From Chryseobacterium arthrosphaerae (GTDB lineage Bacteria > Bacteroidota > Bacteroidia > Flavobacteriales > Weeksellaceae), in assembly GCF_001684965.1 (NCBI RefSeq), contig NZ_MAYG01000001.1, positions 248,001 through 312,000 on the forward strand: DNA of 64,000 bases. The letters run 5' to 3'. The stretch's first letter is position 1; each line of letters opens with the position of its first letter. The position numbers were made by a program, and so were the translations under genes. Below are positions 51,413 through 61,120 of this stretch, one piece after another. The notes beneath the pieces were generated by a model. It did not search any database and was not told the DNA's origin. It saw only the letters and a program-made list of their open reading frames with translations.

Positions 51413-51787
51413 ATCATATTTATTGGCCTGTAAAAGTTTTTAACAGAGTATAACATTGATTTAATCTAATTCTGCAATGGAAAATTAAGAACGGTGAAAT
51501 GTTATTGATGATTGAGATGTTTAACCAGGAAGTCCGAAGCTGGAGGCTGAAAGTTATGAGGTCCGAAAGCAGAACTTTCAGACCTTATTAATTTTTCCAG
51601 GTTACATGATTAAATCTTAAGACTGGAGGTGTATACTCCGGGGAGTTGCACAGATAAAAAACTTCGCAATCTCATTAATCTGCGGTGGTTTAATCAAATT
51701 TCCATAAAGCAGTGAAAAAAGAAAGAGAATGATATGATAGCCGGATCATAACTTCCAGCTTCATTCTTCCAGCTTCCATCTTACTTA
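51413..51787. repeat. Intergenic region with purine-rich inverted units and a partial repeat
   Basis: 375 bp without a gene. GAAGCTGGAGGCTGAAAGTT at 51536-51555 recurs in inverse, degenerate form at 51747-51780 (CATAACTTCCAGCTTC, CTTCCAGCTTCC). 51558-51587 forms an imperfect 11-bp stem (AGGTCCGAAAG / CTTTCAGACCT). Around 51664-51690, GCAATCTCATTAATCTGCGG recalls the CGCAGATT part of the dispersed repeat. Nothing else recognised. Confidence 0.5.
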
Positions 51788-53602
51788 CTATCTGTCATCC
51801 AATGCTCTCATAAAATCAATAATATCATCAATTTCCTGATCCGTAAGCTGTAACGGAGCATCTGAAAGCGTCTGGTTTTCTACTTTGAATCCAAAGCCTT
51901 TTCCTCCGCCTTTATTATAAAAATTCATGACTTCTTTCAATGTTTTATAACCTCCGTTATGCATATAAGGAGCCGTCCTGCTGATGTTTCTGAGCGTAGG
52001 AGTTTTAAAGGAATGCTGAAGCGATGCCACTGTTTCATGGAATTTTCCTCTGCCCGGATCCTGGTCAAAAGTTTTGTTCGCTCCGTTGGTAGCTGTTCCC
52101 AGTACCTCCTGTTCTGTCTTTTTGAATGTGGGGGGTACGGTTCCGTTAAATAACGGGATAAAGTGGCATATGGCACACTGAGCCTTTCCTACAAAAAGAT
52201 TAAAACCGCGTTTCTGGCTTTCTGTCATTGCCGATTTATTGCCCCGCATATATTCATCAAAACCCGAATTGAATTTTGCCAGCGAACGGATATAGCTTGC
52301 CAGTACATTCTGAAGCTGCCAGATTTCTGTTTTCTGAGATTGATACACCTTTTTAAAGGCCGCCTGATATTCCTTATCCTGATTGATCTTTGCAAGAATA
52401 ACATTAAGGTCACCATGCATTTCTTCCTTATTGGAGATCACATCAGAGCTCTGGCCTTCCAGATCCTCCTTCCGCATATCCCAGAACTGCCCATGCTGGT
52501 AGCCTGCGTAATTAAGTGAAGGAGCATTTCTTGCAAGCTCTGCATTTTCAAGGGACATTGATTTTGCCAGCCCGTCAGTAAATGCTTTTTCAGGGATATG
52601 GCAGGTGGCACAGCTCCTGTTGTTATTGTTGGAAAGTATTTTATCGTTAAAAAGTCTGTGACCCAGTGCGGCTTTTTCTTCTGAAAATGCAAATTCATTA
52701 CCCGGAGTGAATGCATTGGGATTGAAAGCATTCTTTGAAAAAAATGTAGCGGCATTTTTGTTCAGAGCAGTCGTTACTTCAACATCCGGGATCTGTTCCT
52801 GTTTCTGGAAGTCCAGCAGCAGGGAAGTGATCTTGTTAAGATGATCAGGGATGAAACTGACATAATCAAAAGAATTCTTATCCGGATTCTTTTTCAGTAT
52901 TTCAACAGCGGAACTGATTTCAGCACTGATACTTTTCAAAGCCTTATCTTTTGACGTGCCGGTAGAAATTTGCTGTAAAGTCTGCTGTATTGCTTCAAGT
53001 GCATAGGGCATTTCCTGCAAAGATGTTCCGGAAACAGGAGTATCGAATCCTGCAATTCCTAAACTGGCAATTCTGAATACTTCCTGCCTTAATGCATCAA
53101 AAACCTGATTTTTACTTACCGTAATTACCTGAAAGTTGGTTTTAATAGCATTGCTTTTATTGATCAGCTTTTTCAGAAACCTGATCACCTCATCTTTATT
53201 GGCCTGATCATATGGGTAGAGCATTTCTTCCAGAAGCTGTAATCCCTCCGGTTCTATTTCCGTATGCTCATCCATTTCAATCTCAGGAAGGGCCGGTCCG
53301 TTGATGAATCTTGCAGAATGGGGGAGGAAATATTCTACAGCCCATTCCATTTTTTTGTAAGTCTTTCTGAGTGTTGCAAACTTTTCCTGAAGAAGTTTTT
53401 CATCAGCATTATTAGAAACAAGATCTGTAAGTGCATTGACCTGTTTTTCAAACTCAGCATTGTTGGTAAGGATTTCTTTTTTTACGGAACCTAAATCTTC
53501 ATATACAGGCTGAGGTTTTTCGTTTTTACAGTAGGCCAAAACCAAAAGTGCCGTTGCCGCATACAAAAACAGGAGTACCGGATATTTTGAGAGTTTCTTC
53601 AT
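51788..53602 (-). CDS. Di-haem cytochrome c peroxidase with N-terminal helical domain
   Basis: 604 residues from ATG 53602, which gives a hydrophobic export signal (KYPVLLFLYAATALLVLAYC, possibly a lipoprotein). Residues 30-270 are helical and look imelysin-like (YFLPHSARFINGPALPEIE, EIEPEGLQLLEEMLYP). Residues 290-600 are a di-haem peroxidase of the MauG/CCP type with haem motifs SCATCH near residue 338 and CAICH near 488. Periplasmic or outer-surface hydrogen-peroxide reduction or protein oxidation is expected. Pairs with the upstream PhoX-like gene (46 nt from it). Confidence 0.85.
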   Translation of the reverse strand: MKKLSKYPVLLFLYAATALLVLAYCKNEKPQPVYEDLGSVKKEILTNNAEFEKQVNALTDLVSNNADEKLLQEKFATLRKTYKKMEWAVEYFLPHSARFINGPALPEIEMDEHTEIEPEGLQLLEEMLYPYDQANKDEVIRFLKKLINKSNAIKTNFQVITVSKNQVFDALRQEVFRIASLGIAGFDTPVSGTSLQEMPYALEAIQQTLQQISTGTSKDKALKSISAEISSAVEILKKNPDKNSFDYVSFIPDHLNKITSLLLDFQKQEQIPDVEVTTALNKNAATFFSKNAFNPNAFTPGNEFAFSEEKAALGHRLFNDKILSNNNNRSCATCHIPEKAFTDGLAKSMSLENAELARNAPSLNYAGYQHGQFWDMRKEDLEGQSSDVISNKEEMHGDLNVILAKINQDKEYQAAFKKVYQSQKTEIWQLQNVLASYIRSLAKFNSGFDEYMRGNKSAMTESQKRGFNLFVGKAQCAICHFIPLFNGTVPPTFKKTEQEVLGTATNGANKTFDQDPGRGKFHETVASLQHSFKTPTLRNISRTAPYMHNGGYKTLKEVMNFYNKGGGKGFGFKVENQTLSDAPLQLTDQEIDDIIDFMRALDDR

Positions 53603-53666
53603 TGCATGAAAAAGTACCAACAGAATATTTTCTGCTGATACTTTGATTTTTTATGAGTAATTAAAG

Positions 53667-55145
53667 CTATTTTTCTACGTTTCTGATGATGACAACCTGT
53701 CCGCCCTCTTTATTGGTATTCACTCCGGAACCGTCAGGATTCATAAATTTATCCGATTGCCATGTATGAGAATGGATATTCACGGTAAATGTATTAGGAA
53801 CTCCAATGATATCTGAAATGTCAACCATTGCCCCGAATTCCCACGAACCAAATTTCTGAAGATCTCCGGACTGGTTGTAAGCCGTCTGCCATGCTGAATT
53901 ACCTCTGTTGTGCTTCATATTCAGCCACGGTTTATATTGTTTTGTTGCAATATTCAGCTGCCATATGTAAGAGTCGTGATTGGCTGCTTTGTAATAAGAA
54001 TCACCGTCTTCCTGAATGTAAACATAGTTTTCAGTCACGCAAAGGTTATCAGGATTGATCAGGTTGTTTCCAGGATTAGAATCTCCTTCAGCTACTACTT
54101 CCAGTTTCCCGGTCAGCATATTGTTGGAATTTAAAACAAGCTTGTAAACCCTTCCCCACATGGTTAATCCCGGTTTTGGATTAACACCGTCTGAAGATTC
54201 ACCGGTTGCTGTAAAATAGATCTCTCTTCCTTTTCCTGCCCCTTTTCTGTAATCTACATCTTCCACTCTTGAAAAACGGATTGCATTATTATTGATATTG
54301 GCCTGGTTGATCTGGGCTCCTGTAAGGTTTTTTGCTCCTGTAATTTCAACAAATTCCACATCGTAGCTGCCTCCTTTGTTCATGTCAGTTTCTTTGTAGT
54401 TATTGTTGGTTCTTTTTAAGGCATATAGTTTTCCGTTATCAAGATCTCCCTGGGTATCGGCTACGTACATGATCAGCTGTCCTGCAGATTGGTGTGAAGT
54501 AGAATAGGACTGATCTTCACCAATGATGATATAAGATTTCCCGTTGGATACGTCTTTAGGAAGCGGAACGGCATTTTCCATAGACGCTTTTCCTAAAGCC
54601 GGCTTTACCCTGGTCTTATCCGAAGCCTGGGAAACAGGTGCTAAAGGGTTTAAAGCATGCACCATACTCTCTTCCCCGGATTCTCCTGCAGTAAGGAATG
54701 CACTGAAACCGTGAATTTCAGGAGTTGCCAGTGTTGCAGAACATAATCTGGTGATTCCTCCGGTACCATTAAGAATGTATTCTCCTTTTACAGGTCTGAA
54801 TGTTTTATCCAAATAGACTCTGGATACAGACTGCTTGATCTCATGATTGGTGATCATCAGGTATCCGTCAGAATTAGGGTCCTTCATGATTCCCATCCCA
54901 TCCGGCTGGCCCCCGAAAACAAAGTTGGGAGATCCCGGAAGTACATCTGAACTTGAAATAAGTGTGGTGATGTTCAGATTTTCAAAACCTGGCATTCCAA
55001 AAACGAAAGCTGATTCCTTAGAAAAGTTGTCAATCTTAATATTGTCATTGACCGGAGTATTTCCTCCATCGTTATTATCATCATTACAGCTCTGAAAGAT
55101 AAGGGCTGCAAGGAATAAAGCACCGATAGTTCTGTTGATTTTCAT
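53667..55145 (-). CDS. PhoX-like (DUF839) lipoprotein
   Basis: 492 residues. Lipoprotein signal MKINRTIGALFLAALIFQSC with Cys 20. The mature domain fits DUF839/PhoX-like propellers: the SPNFVFGGQPDGMGIMKDPNSDGYLMITNHE segment near residue 75, VEDVDYRKGAGKGREIYFTATGESSDG near 290, and NPDNLCVTENYVYIQEDGDS near 360. PhoX enzymes are Ca/Fe-dependent phosphatases, but many DUF839 proteins are untested; phosphatase activity is only possible. Upstream of the peroxidase gene, likely one transcript. Confidence 0.8.
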   Translation of the reverse strand: MKINRTIGALFLAALIFQSCNDDNNDGGNTPVNDNIKIDNFSKESAFVFGMPGFENLNITTLISSSDVLPGSPNFVFGGQPDGMGIMKDPNSDGYLMITNHEIKQSVSRVYLDKTFRPVKGEYILNGTGGITRLCSATLATPEIHGFSAFLTAGESGEESMVHALNPLAPVSQASDKTRVKPALGKASMENAVPLPKDVSNGKSYIIIGEDQSYSTSHQSAGQLIMYVADTQGDLDNGKLYALKRTNNNYKETDMNKGGSYDVEFVEITGAKNLTGAQINQANINNNAIRFSRVEDVDYRKGAGKGREIYFTATGESSDGVNPKPGLTMWGRVYKLVLNSNNMLTGKLEVVAEGDSNPGNNLINPDNLCVTENYVYIQEDGDSYYKAANHDSYIWQLNIATKQYKPWLNMKHNRGNSAWQTAYNQSGDLQKFGSWEFGAMVDISDIIGVPNTFTVNIHSHTWQSDKFMNPDGSGVNTNKEGGQVVIIRNVEK

Positions 55146-55173
55146 AATTGTTTTTTTTGAATTTCGATTACGA

Positions 55174-55181
55174 CAAAACTA
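55174..55181 (-). promoter_or_regulatory. -7 promoter element of the PhoX-like gene
   Basis: On the reverse strand this reads TAGTTTTG (TAnnTTTG), 28 nt before the start at 55145. The remaining gap to 55515 shows only a weak 96-codon reverse frame that I do not accept. Confidence 0.6.
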
Positions 55182-55515
55182 GAGGTCTATTGTGAATTGT
55201 ATTTTACGGGGACGAAACAATTAGTTTAAGATTACGTCAGGATTTGTTAAGATAAGATCAATAATTAGAATGGATATAAATAAAAAAGCTTTTTGTTGAA
55301 AAATTAATATCATCAGTTGATGACACAGCGAATGCAAAGTTTTTCTTGCATTTTTGTCGTTTGCAATGGCATTACACTCAACTAAAGCTATGAAATAATT
55401 ACCTTTTTTACTGAATAAACTGACTTTTGCGACCGAAATATGGATCATGCTGAAACCCTTCCGGTCTGATGAATGAAGAATTTTATCATGGTTATACTGA
55501 TCAATGATCAAAGAA

Positions 55516-55546
55516 ACTGGGCTGCCTCGAAACGAGGCAGCCCAGT
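55516..55546 (-). terminator. Terminator of alaS
   Basis: Perfect 14-bp stem ACTGGGCTGCCTCG / CGAGGCAGCCCAGT with a 3-nt loop; on the reverse strand it is followed by TTTCTTTG. It is 21 nt after the alaS stop codon. Confidence 0.85.
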
Positions 55547-55567
55547 GTTATAATAGCTATATTATTC

Positions 55568-58171
55568 TCAGATATTCAAAGCTTTCTGATAGGCATTTTC
55601 CAGTCCATCAAGGTTTTTACCACCTGCTGTTGCAAAGCCCGGGTTTCCGCCGCCGCCTCCCTGGATCTCTTTTGCAAGATCTTTTACGATGGCACCGGCC
55701 TGGTAATCTGCTGCCAGATCATCAGAAACTCCTACAGTGATCATCGGTTTTCCGTCTGCATCAGAAAGGATAACCGTTACCGAAGTTGGAATTTCTTTTT
55801 TCAACTGGAATACGATATCTTTTACAGAACCGGCATCCAAAGAAGTTTTCTTTACTAAAAGCTGCTTGTTGCCTTTCTGCTCATAAGCATTCTTCCATTC
55901 CCCGATTTCTCCTTTTGCTTTCTCTTTCTTAAGAGCATCTACTTCAGATTTCAGTGAAGCATTTTCTTCGATTAGTTTTTCAATAGATCTTACCACATCT
56001 TTAGACTTCAGCAGCTGGGAAAGCTCAGTGATCTGCTTTTCAAGATTTTTGAAATACTCTTCGGATTTATCTCCTGAAATTGCTTCAATCCTTCTGATTC
56101 CTGCTGCTGCAGAACCTTCTGAGGTAATTTTGAAATGACCGATCTCGCTGGTGTTTTTTACGTGAGTTCCTCCACAAAGTTCTTTCGACGTTCCAAACTG
56201 AATCATTCTCACGTTATCACCATATTTTTCACCAAATAAAGCCATTGCTCCCTTATCCAAAGCCTCCTGGATAGGAATACTTCTGAACTCCTGCAATGCA
56301 ATGCTGTCTTTGATTTTCTGGTTTACTTTTTCTTCAATTAAAGCCAGTTCTTCTTCAGTCATTTTATTGAAATGAGAGAAGTCGAAACGAAGATAATCAG
56401 GACCTACATAAGAACCTTTCTGTTCTACGTGAGTTCCTAAAACATCTCTTAAAGCTTCATGCAGAAGGTGAGTTCCGGAGTGGTTTGCCTGAGAATTCTT
56501 TCTGTCGGAAACATTTACCTTAGCATAAAAAACGGCTCCTGCATCTTTCGGAAGACCGCTGATCAGCGAAATGATCAATCCGTTCTCTTTTTTAGTTTCC
56601 AGTACTTCAAAGCTTTCAACGGCATTCTCAAGAACACCTTTGTCTCCAACCTGTCCACCTCCTTCAGGGTAGAAAGGAGAGCTGCTCAGTACTACCTGAT
56701 AAAATTCCCCGTCTTTATTTTCTACCTTTCTGTATCTTGTGATATAGGTTTCAGATTCAGTCTGATCGTACCCTACAAAATTTTCATCTCTTTCTTCTAA
56801 TACAACCCAGTCATACACTTTCTGAGCAGAATCCTGCTGAGAGCGTTTTCTCTGCTTTTCTCTTTCAGCTTTGAAGCCTTCCTCATCAATTGTTAACCCT
56901 TTTTCTTCCGCAATGATTCTTGTTAAATCATCAGGGAAACCATAAGTATCATACAATTCGAAAACCTCAAGAGTAGGTAAAACTTTCTGATTGTCAGCAA
57001 TAGTTTGCTGAATTAATTTCTCAACACGGATCAGTCCTGTTTCAATCGTATTCAGGAATGAATCTTCTTCACTTTTGATTACTTCAGTAACCAGTTTACC
57101 TTGTTTTTCGATTTCCGGGAATACCGCTCCCATTTCCTTTTGCAGTACAGCTACAAGTTTATAAAGGAAAGGTTCTTTTATTCCTAAGAATCTGTAAGAA
57201 TAAGAGATAGCTCTTCTCAGAATTCTTCTGATTACATATCCAGCTCCTCCGCTTGCAGGAAGCTGACCGTCTGCAATTGCAAAAGAAACCGCTCTGATAT
57301 GGTCTACCACTACACGGATCGCAATATCTTTTTCGTCTTCTAAAATTCCTGTATATTTCTTACCTGAAAGCTCTTCAACTTTAGCAATAAGCGGAGTGAA
57401 AACGTCTGTATCATAGTTGGAAGATTTTCCCTGAAGCGCCATGCAAAGACGCTCAAAGCCCATTCCCGTATCTACATGCTGAGCCGGAAGTTTTTCCAGA
57501 GATTTATCTGCCTTTCTGTTGAATTCCATGAATACCAGGTTCCAGACTTCCACTACCTGCGGATGGTCCTGGTTCACTAATGTAATCCCCGGAACAGCTG
57601 CTTTTTCTTCAGGAGTTCTCAGGTCGATATGGATCTCTGAGCAAGGTCCGCAAGGTCCGCTTTCCCCCATTTCCCAGAAGTTATCTTTCTTATTTCCGTT
57701 GATGATCCTGTCTTCTGAAATGTGAGACTTCCAGAAATCATAAGCATCCTGGTCTCTGTCCAGATTTTCCGAAGCATCTCCTTCAAAAATCGTTACGTAT
57801 AAATTTTCTTTTGGAATTCCGTATACTTCAGTCAGTAATTCCCAGGCAAAAGCAATAGCCTCTTTCTTGAAGTAATCCCCAAAAGACCAGTTTCCTAACA
57901 TTTCGAACATGGTGTGGTGATAGGTATCTCTCCCTACATCATCCAGGTCATTATGCTTCCCCGAAACTCTCAGACACTTCTGTGTATCGGCAATTCTAGG
58001 GGCGGTAGGGGTTTTGTAGCCAAGGAAAAAATCCTTAAACTGCGTCATTCCTGAGTTGGAAAACATAAGGGTAGGATCGTCTTTCAGCACAATAGGAGCT
58101 GAAGGAACGATAAGGTGCTCCTTACTTTTAAAATAATCTAAAAATTTTTGACGTATCTCTTGTGATGTCAT
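55568..58171 (-). CDS. alaS: Alanyl-tRNA synthetase
   Basis: 867 residues, full length. The N-terminal class II catalytic core has MFSNSGMTQFKDFFLG near residue 33 and RVSGKHNDLDDVG near 70. The editing domain carries zinc-binding HSGTHLLHEAL near residue 566 and CGGTHVKNTSEIGHF near 665. The C-terminal domain contains the GGGGGNPGFATAGGKN segment. Single gene with its own -7 element upstream and terminator downstream. Confidence 0.98.
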   Translation of the reverse strand: MTSQEIRQKFLDYFKSKEHLIVPSAPIVLKDDPTLMFSNSGMTQFKDFFLGYKTPTAPRIADTQKCLRVSGKHNDLDDVGRDTYHHTMFEMLGNWSFGDYFKKEAIAFAWELLTEVYGIPKENLYVTIFEGDASENLDRDQDAYDFWKSHISEDRIINGNKKDNFWEMGESGPCGPCSEIHIDLRTPEEKAAVPGITLVNQDHPQVVEVWNLVFMEFNRKADKSLEKLPAQHVDTGMGFERLCMALQGKSSNYDTDVFTPLIAKVEELSGKKYTGILEDEKDIAIRVVVDHIRAVSFAIADGQLPASGGAGYVIRRILRRAISYSYRFLGIKEPFLYKLVAVLQKEMGAVFPEIEKQGKLVTEVIKSEEDSFLNTIETGLIRVEKLIQQTIADNQKVLPTLEVFELYDTYGFPDDLTRIIAEEKGLTIDEEGFKAEREKQRKRSQQDSAQKVYDWVVLEERDENFVGYDQTESETYITRYRKVENKDGEFYQVVLSSSPFYPEGGGQVGDKGVLENAVESFEVLETKKENGLIISLISGLPKDAGAVFYAKVNVSDRKNSQANHSGTHLLHEALRDVLGTHVEQKGSYVGPDYLRFDFSHFNKMTEEELALIEEKVNQKIKDSIALQEFRSIPIQEALDKGAMALFGEKYGDNVRMIQFGTSKELCGGTHVKNTSEIGHFKITSEGSAAAGIRRIEAISGDKSEEYFKNLEKQITELSQLLKSKDVVRSIEKLIEENASLKSEVDALKKEKAKGEIGEWKNAYEQKGNKQLLVKKTSLDAGSVKDIVFQLKKEIPTSVTVILSDADGKPMITVGVSDDLAADYQAGAIVKDLAKEIQGGGGGNPGFATAGGKNLDGLENAYQKALNI

Positions 58172-58214
58172 AGTATTGCTTTTGCTTTTTTTAATATCAA
58201 ATTTTGATAAGATG

Positions 58215-58222
58215 CAAATTTA
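58215..58222 (-). promoter_or_regulatory. -7 promoter element of alaS
   Basis: On the reverse strand this reads TAAATTTG (TAnnTTTG), 43 nt before the start codon. The rest of the 321-bp divergent gap holds only a short GGGAA/TTCCC stem and a TATCTTCG (58452-58459) that may serve the sigma factor gene. Confidence 0.65.
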
Positions 58223-58492
58223 CTATTTTTAAGCGATTTGTAATAATTTTATGCTATGTTTTGAATGGTGCCGGCATTAGCTTTCAGGATATTTGTTTTT
58301 TCCGGTACAAACCGTTGATAAAGCTTACAGGGTTCAAAAACATGTAAGGTTTGAGGGATGGGAAATGGTTGTTCCCAATAGAGAAGATGCAGATTTAATT
58401 ATATGTAAAATCAGGTTATTCATAAATTTTGCAATTTCCCACTTAACTTATTATCTTCGTTATGATCTGAGATAAGACAAAAAATCCTTCCC

Positions 58493-59047
58493 ATGACAAA
58501 AGACGAAGAGTTGAAAAACTGGATAGAGCAGTATTCCGGGCCGCTTCTGAAAAAAGCACTGTATCTGCTTTCCGATAAAGAAGATGCCCAGGATGTGGTT
58601 CAGGATGTTTTTCTGGCTGCCTACTCAGCCTATGATTCCTTTGAGGGGAAAAGCCAGCCTTTAACCTGGCTGATGGCGATACTGCAACGGAAAGTTGCTG
58701 ATTTTTACCGAAAAAAATACAAATCTGAGCCTCATGTAAGACTTGACCATTTTTTTGACGAAACGGGATCCTGGAAAAGGAATGATGTACTGAAAAGCTG
58801 GGATGCATCAGATACCGGTGATGAACTTTTAGATAATAATGATTTCAACAAAACACTTGAAGAATGTATTGAAGAATTGCCTGCAAGGTGGAAAATTTTG
58901 CTAAAAATGTATTATATCGAAGAAAAAAAAGCACCAGAAGTGAGTCAGGAATTAAATGTTTCAACGACTAACCTTTGGAAGATCCTTCAGAGGACCCGGA
59001 TGCAGCTTCGGGAATGTCTGGAATTTAACTGGTTTTCAAGAGTATAA
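58493..59047 (+). CDS. ECF-type sigma factor
   Basis: 184 residues. Region 2 at about 10-85 (LLSDKEDAQDVVQDVFLAAYSAYDSFEGKSQPLTWLMAILQRKVADFYRK) and region 4 at about 120-175 (LPARWKILLKMYYIEEKKAPEVSQELNVSTTNLWKILQRTRMQLRE). It is followed 9 nt later by a zinc-type anti-sigma factor, the usual arrangement. Likely target: the downstream DUF417-msrAB genes and itself, by inference from position. Confidence 0.93.
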   Translation: MTKDEELKNWIEQYSGPLLKKALYLLSDKEDAQDVVQDVFLAAYSAYDSFEGKSQPLTWLMAILQRKVADFYRKKYKSEPHVRLDHFFDETGSWKRNDVLKSWDASDTGDELLDNNDFNKTLEECIEELPARWKILLKMYYIEEKKAPEVSQELNVSTTNLWKILQRTRMQLRECLEFNWFSRV

Positions 59048-59056
59048 GTGATTTAA

Positions 59057-59326
59057 ATGATAAAAAAGATTTTACATATATTATTTCTTCCATGCAGCGA
59101 GGCCACTCTGCTGATGGAAAAGCGTAATGCGGGATTGATTTCTGCCGGAGAAAACAGAAAGCTTAACCTGCATATCATGATCTGTAAATGGTGTAAGGCC
59201 TATAATGAAAAGTTAAAGCTTCTCGATAAGCTTTTTGAAAAGACATTTTCTCAGCAAAAAACTGAAATAAATGAATCTGAAATTCAGGATTTTAAAAATA
59301 AAATGATTGAGAAATTGAATTTTTAA
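59057..59326 (+). CDS. Zinc-binding anti-sigma factor (ZAS type), cytoplasmic
   Basis: 89 residues, no membrane segment. It contains Cys13, His39, Cys43 and Cys46 (LPCSEA ... LHIMICKWCKAY), the HxxxCxxC ZAS motif plus the upstream Cys, with the same spacing as RsrA of Streptomyces (C11, H37, C41, C44), a thiol-redox-sensing anti-sigma factor. I infer a redox-controlled inhibitor of the preceding ECF sigma factor. The downstream methionine sulfoxide reductase fits an oxidative-stress role. Confidence 0.78.
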   Translation: MIKKILHILFLPCSEATLLMEKRNAGLISAGENRKLNLHIMICKWCKAYNEKLKLLDKLFEKTFSQQKTEINESEIQDFKNKMIEKLNF

Positions 59327-59362
59327 GAAAATTTTGTCAGGATTTTAAAATGGCTCCGACTA

Positions 59363-59370
59363 TACTTTTG
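59363..59370 (+). promoter_or_regulatory. Possible -7 element before DUF417-msrAB
   Basis: TACTTTTG matches TAnnTTTG, 34 nt before ATG 59405. No TTG lies 18-20 bp upstream (nearest 26 bp), so a different sigma factor may be used here. Confidence 0.4.
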
Positions 59371-59404
59371 AAAACAATAAAGTATCAATTAAAATCTTAA
59401 AGAC

Positions 59405-59854
59405 ATGGTCGGAACTACACACAAAATTACCCCAAGCCAATCAACCTATACCATCGGGTATTACCTTTCACTTTTCGGGGCAGCCCTCATCCTGTTATGG
59501 ATAGGAATTTTCAAATTTACCCCAACTGAAGCGGCAGCAATAAAACCTCTGGTAGAAAACCATTTTCTGACATTTTTCGTATATAGAGTAATGAGTGTTC
59601 AGACAGTGTCAAACCTTATCGGAGCGATAGAAATTATCATTGCCTTATTACTGGTATTTAGTGCGAAATTTGCTGTACTGAAAAAGTATGCCGGAATAGG
59701 TATGATCGTCACTTTCATGGTAACATTGAGCTATCTGTTTACTACGCCGGGAGTCTGGAGGGTGGTAGATGGGGTGCCCGTGACAGATTTTTTTATTTTA
59801 AAAGACCTTATGCTTTTAGGATTTGGATTGATGATCGTTCAAAGTAATAAATAA
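59405..59854 (+). CDS. DUF417 family inner-membrane protein (YkgB/RclC-like)
   Basis: 149 residues with four hydrophobic helices ([90 protein letters not shown]). The [14 protein letters not shown]...PLVENHP-like block is the DUF417 signature. Escherichia coli RclC (YkgB), a member, belongs to the reactive-chlorine regulon. Its stop overlaps the start region of msrAB, so they are co-translated. Confidence 0.85.
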   Translation: MVGTTHKITPSQSTYTIGYYLSLFGAALILLWIGIFKFTPTEAAAIKPLVENHFLTFFVYRVMSVQTVSNLIGAIEIIIALLLVFSAKFAVLKKYAGIGMIVTFMVTLSYLFTTPGVWRVVDGVPVTDFFILKDLMLLGFGLMIVQSNK

Positions 59855-59871
59855 TGAATAAAAAGCTAAAT

Positions 59872-60981
59872 ATGAAAAATATATTAATTGTACTCGGGAT
59901 TATTCTGGGTATAGCAGTATTTGCTGCAGGATCCGGGCTTTTTAAGAAGACGAAGCCCAATGAAGCTGAAACTAAAAAAGAAAAACAGGAAATTATGGAT
60001 AACAAAAACGTCAGAGAGATTTATTTTGCAGGCGGATGTTTCTGGGGAACAGAACATTTTTTTCAACAGATCCGTGGAGTAGTAGGAACGGAAGTGGGAT
60101 ATGCCAACGGAAATACCCAGAATCCTACTTATGAAGAAGTGGTAAGCCATACTACAGGTTTTGCCGAAACGGTAAAAGTGAAGTATGATCCGGAACAGGT
60201 AGATCTGAAGCTTCTGATTGATCTGTACTTTAAAACAATTGATCCTACAAGTAAGGATCAGCAGGGAAATGACAGAGGTAATCAGTACAGAACGGGAATT
60301 TATTTTACCGATAAAACGGATGAAGCCGTAGTAAAAGGCGAAGTGCAGAAGCTGGCAAAAAATTACAGCAAACCTATATTGGTGGAAACCATTCCTCTGA
60401 AAAACTTCTACAAAGCGGAAGATTATCACCAGGATTACCTGGATAAAAATCCGGGCGGATACTGCCATATTGAACCGGGACTGTTTGAAATGGCCAAAAA
60501 AGCCAATCCGCTTCCGGCAGCAACAAAAGCAACCTCTTATCAAAAGCAGGATAAAAAAGTTTTAAAAGAAAAACTGACTGCCGAGCAATATAATGTTACC
60601 CAGGAAAACGGCACTGAAAGACCTTTCCAAAACGAGTACTGGGATGAAACCCGAGAAGGAATATATGTAGATATCACCACCGGGGAACCTTTATTTGTTT
60701 CTACAGATAAATTTGAGTCGGGGTGTGGATGGCCAAGCTTTTCAAAACCGATTACCAAAAGTCTGATTGATGAAAAACTTGACCGTACCCACGGTATGAC
60801 AAGAGTAGAAGTCAGAAGTAAAACAGGAGATGCCCATCTGGGACACGTATTTACGGATGGTCCTAAAGATAAAGGAGGTCTTCGGTATTGTATCAACAGT
60901 GCTTCCTTGAAGTTTATTCCCAAAGCGGAAATGGAAACAAAAGGGTATGGAGAATACCTTCCGCTGCTGGATAAAAAATAA
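59872..60981 (+). CDS. msrAB: Bifunctional methionine sulfoxide reductase MsrA-MsrB, membrane-anchored or exported
   Basis: 369 residues from ATG 59872 (59854 is 6 codons longer). An N-terminal hydrophobic segment ([19 protein letters not shown]) anchors or exports it. MsrA domain at about 50-210 with the catalytic GGCFWGTEH; MsrB domain at about 225-365 with SGCGWPSF and the catalytic [10 protein letters not shown]. The two CxxC zinc pairs usual in MsrB are absent (ITTGEPLF and [12 protein letters not shown]), as in zinc-free MsrB forms. Repairs both sulfoxide epimers of methionine in envelope proteins. Confidence 0.93.
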   Translation: MKNILIVLGIILGIAVFAAGSGLFKKTKPNEAETKKEKQEIMDNKNVREIYFAGGCFWGTEHFFQQIRGVVGTEVGYANGNTQNPTYEEVVSHTTGFAETVKVKYDPEQVDLKLLIDLYFKTIDPTSKDQQGNDRGNQYRTGIYFTDKTDEAVVKGEVQKLAKNYSKPILVETIPLKNFYKAEDYHQDYLDKNPGGYCHIEPGLFEMAKKANPLPAATKATSYQKQDKKVLKEKLTAEQYNVTQENGTERPFQNEYWDETREGIYVDITTGEPLFVSTDKFESGCGWPSFSKPITKSLIDEKLDRTHGMTRVEVRSKTGDAHLGHVFTDGPKDKGGLRYCINSASLKFIPKAEMETKGYGEYLPLLDKK

Positions 60982-61005
60982 TATTTTTTGAGAGTATATG
61001 ATTAA

Positions 61006-61044
61006 AGTTCCGGCTGAACCTGAAGGTTCAGCCGGAACTATTTT
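61006..61044. terminator. Bidirectional terminator after msrAB
   Basis: Perfect 15-bp stem AGTTCCGGCTGAACC / GGTTCAGCCGGAACT with loop TGAA, followed by ATTTT. Confidence 0.9.
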
Positions 61045-61120
61045 GTAACAACGGAGATTTGTGCACCGGTGTAAGTATACAATTCTCAATGAATGAAGGA
61101 TAAAGATTGCATCCGGTTAT

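Noticed and set aside
55221..55511. Reverse-strand 96-codon frame between the PhoX-like gene and alaS
   Set aside because: It begins next to the alaS terminator stem, has no recognisable family, no clear promoter, and ends in low-complexity hydrophobic residues; codon use looks random.
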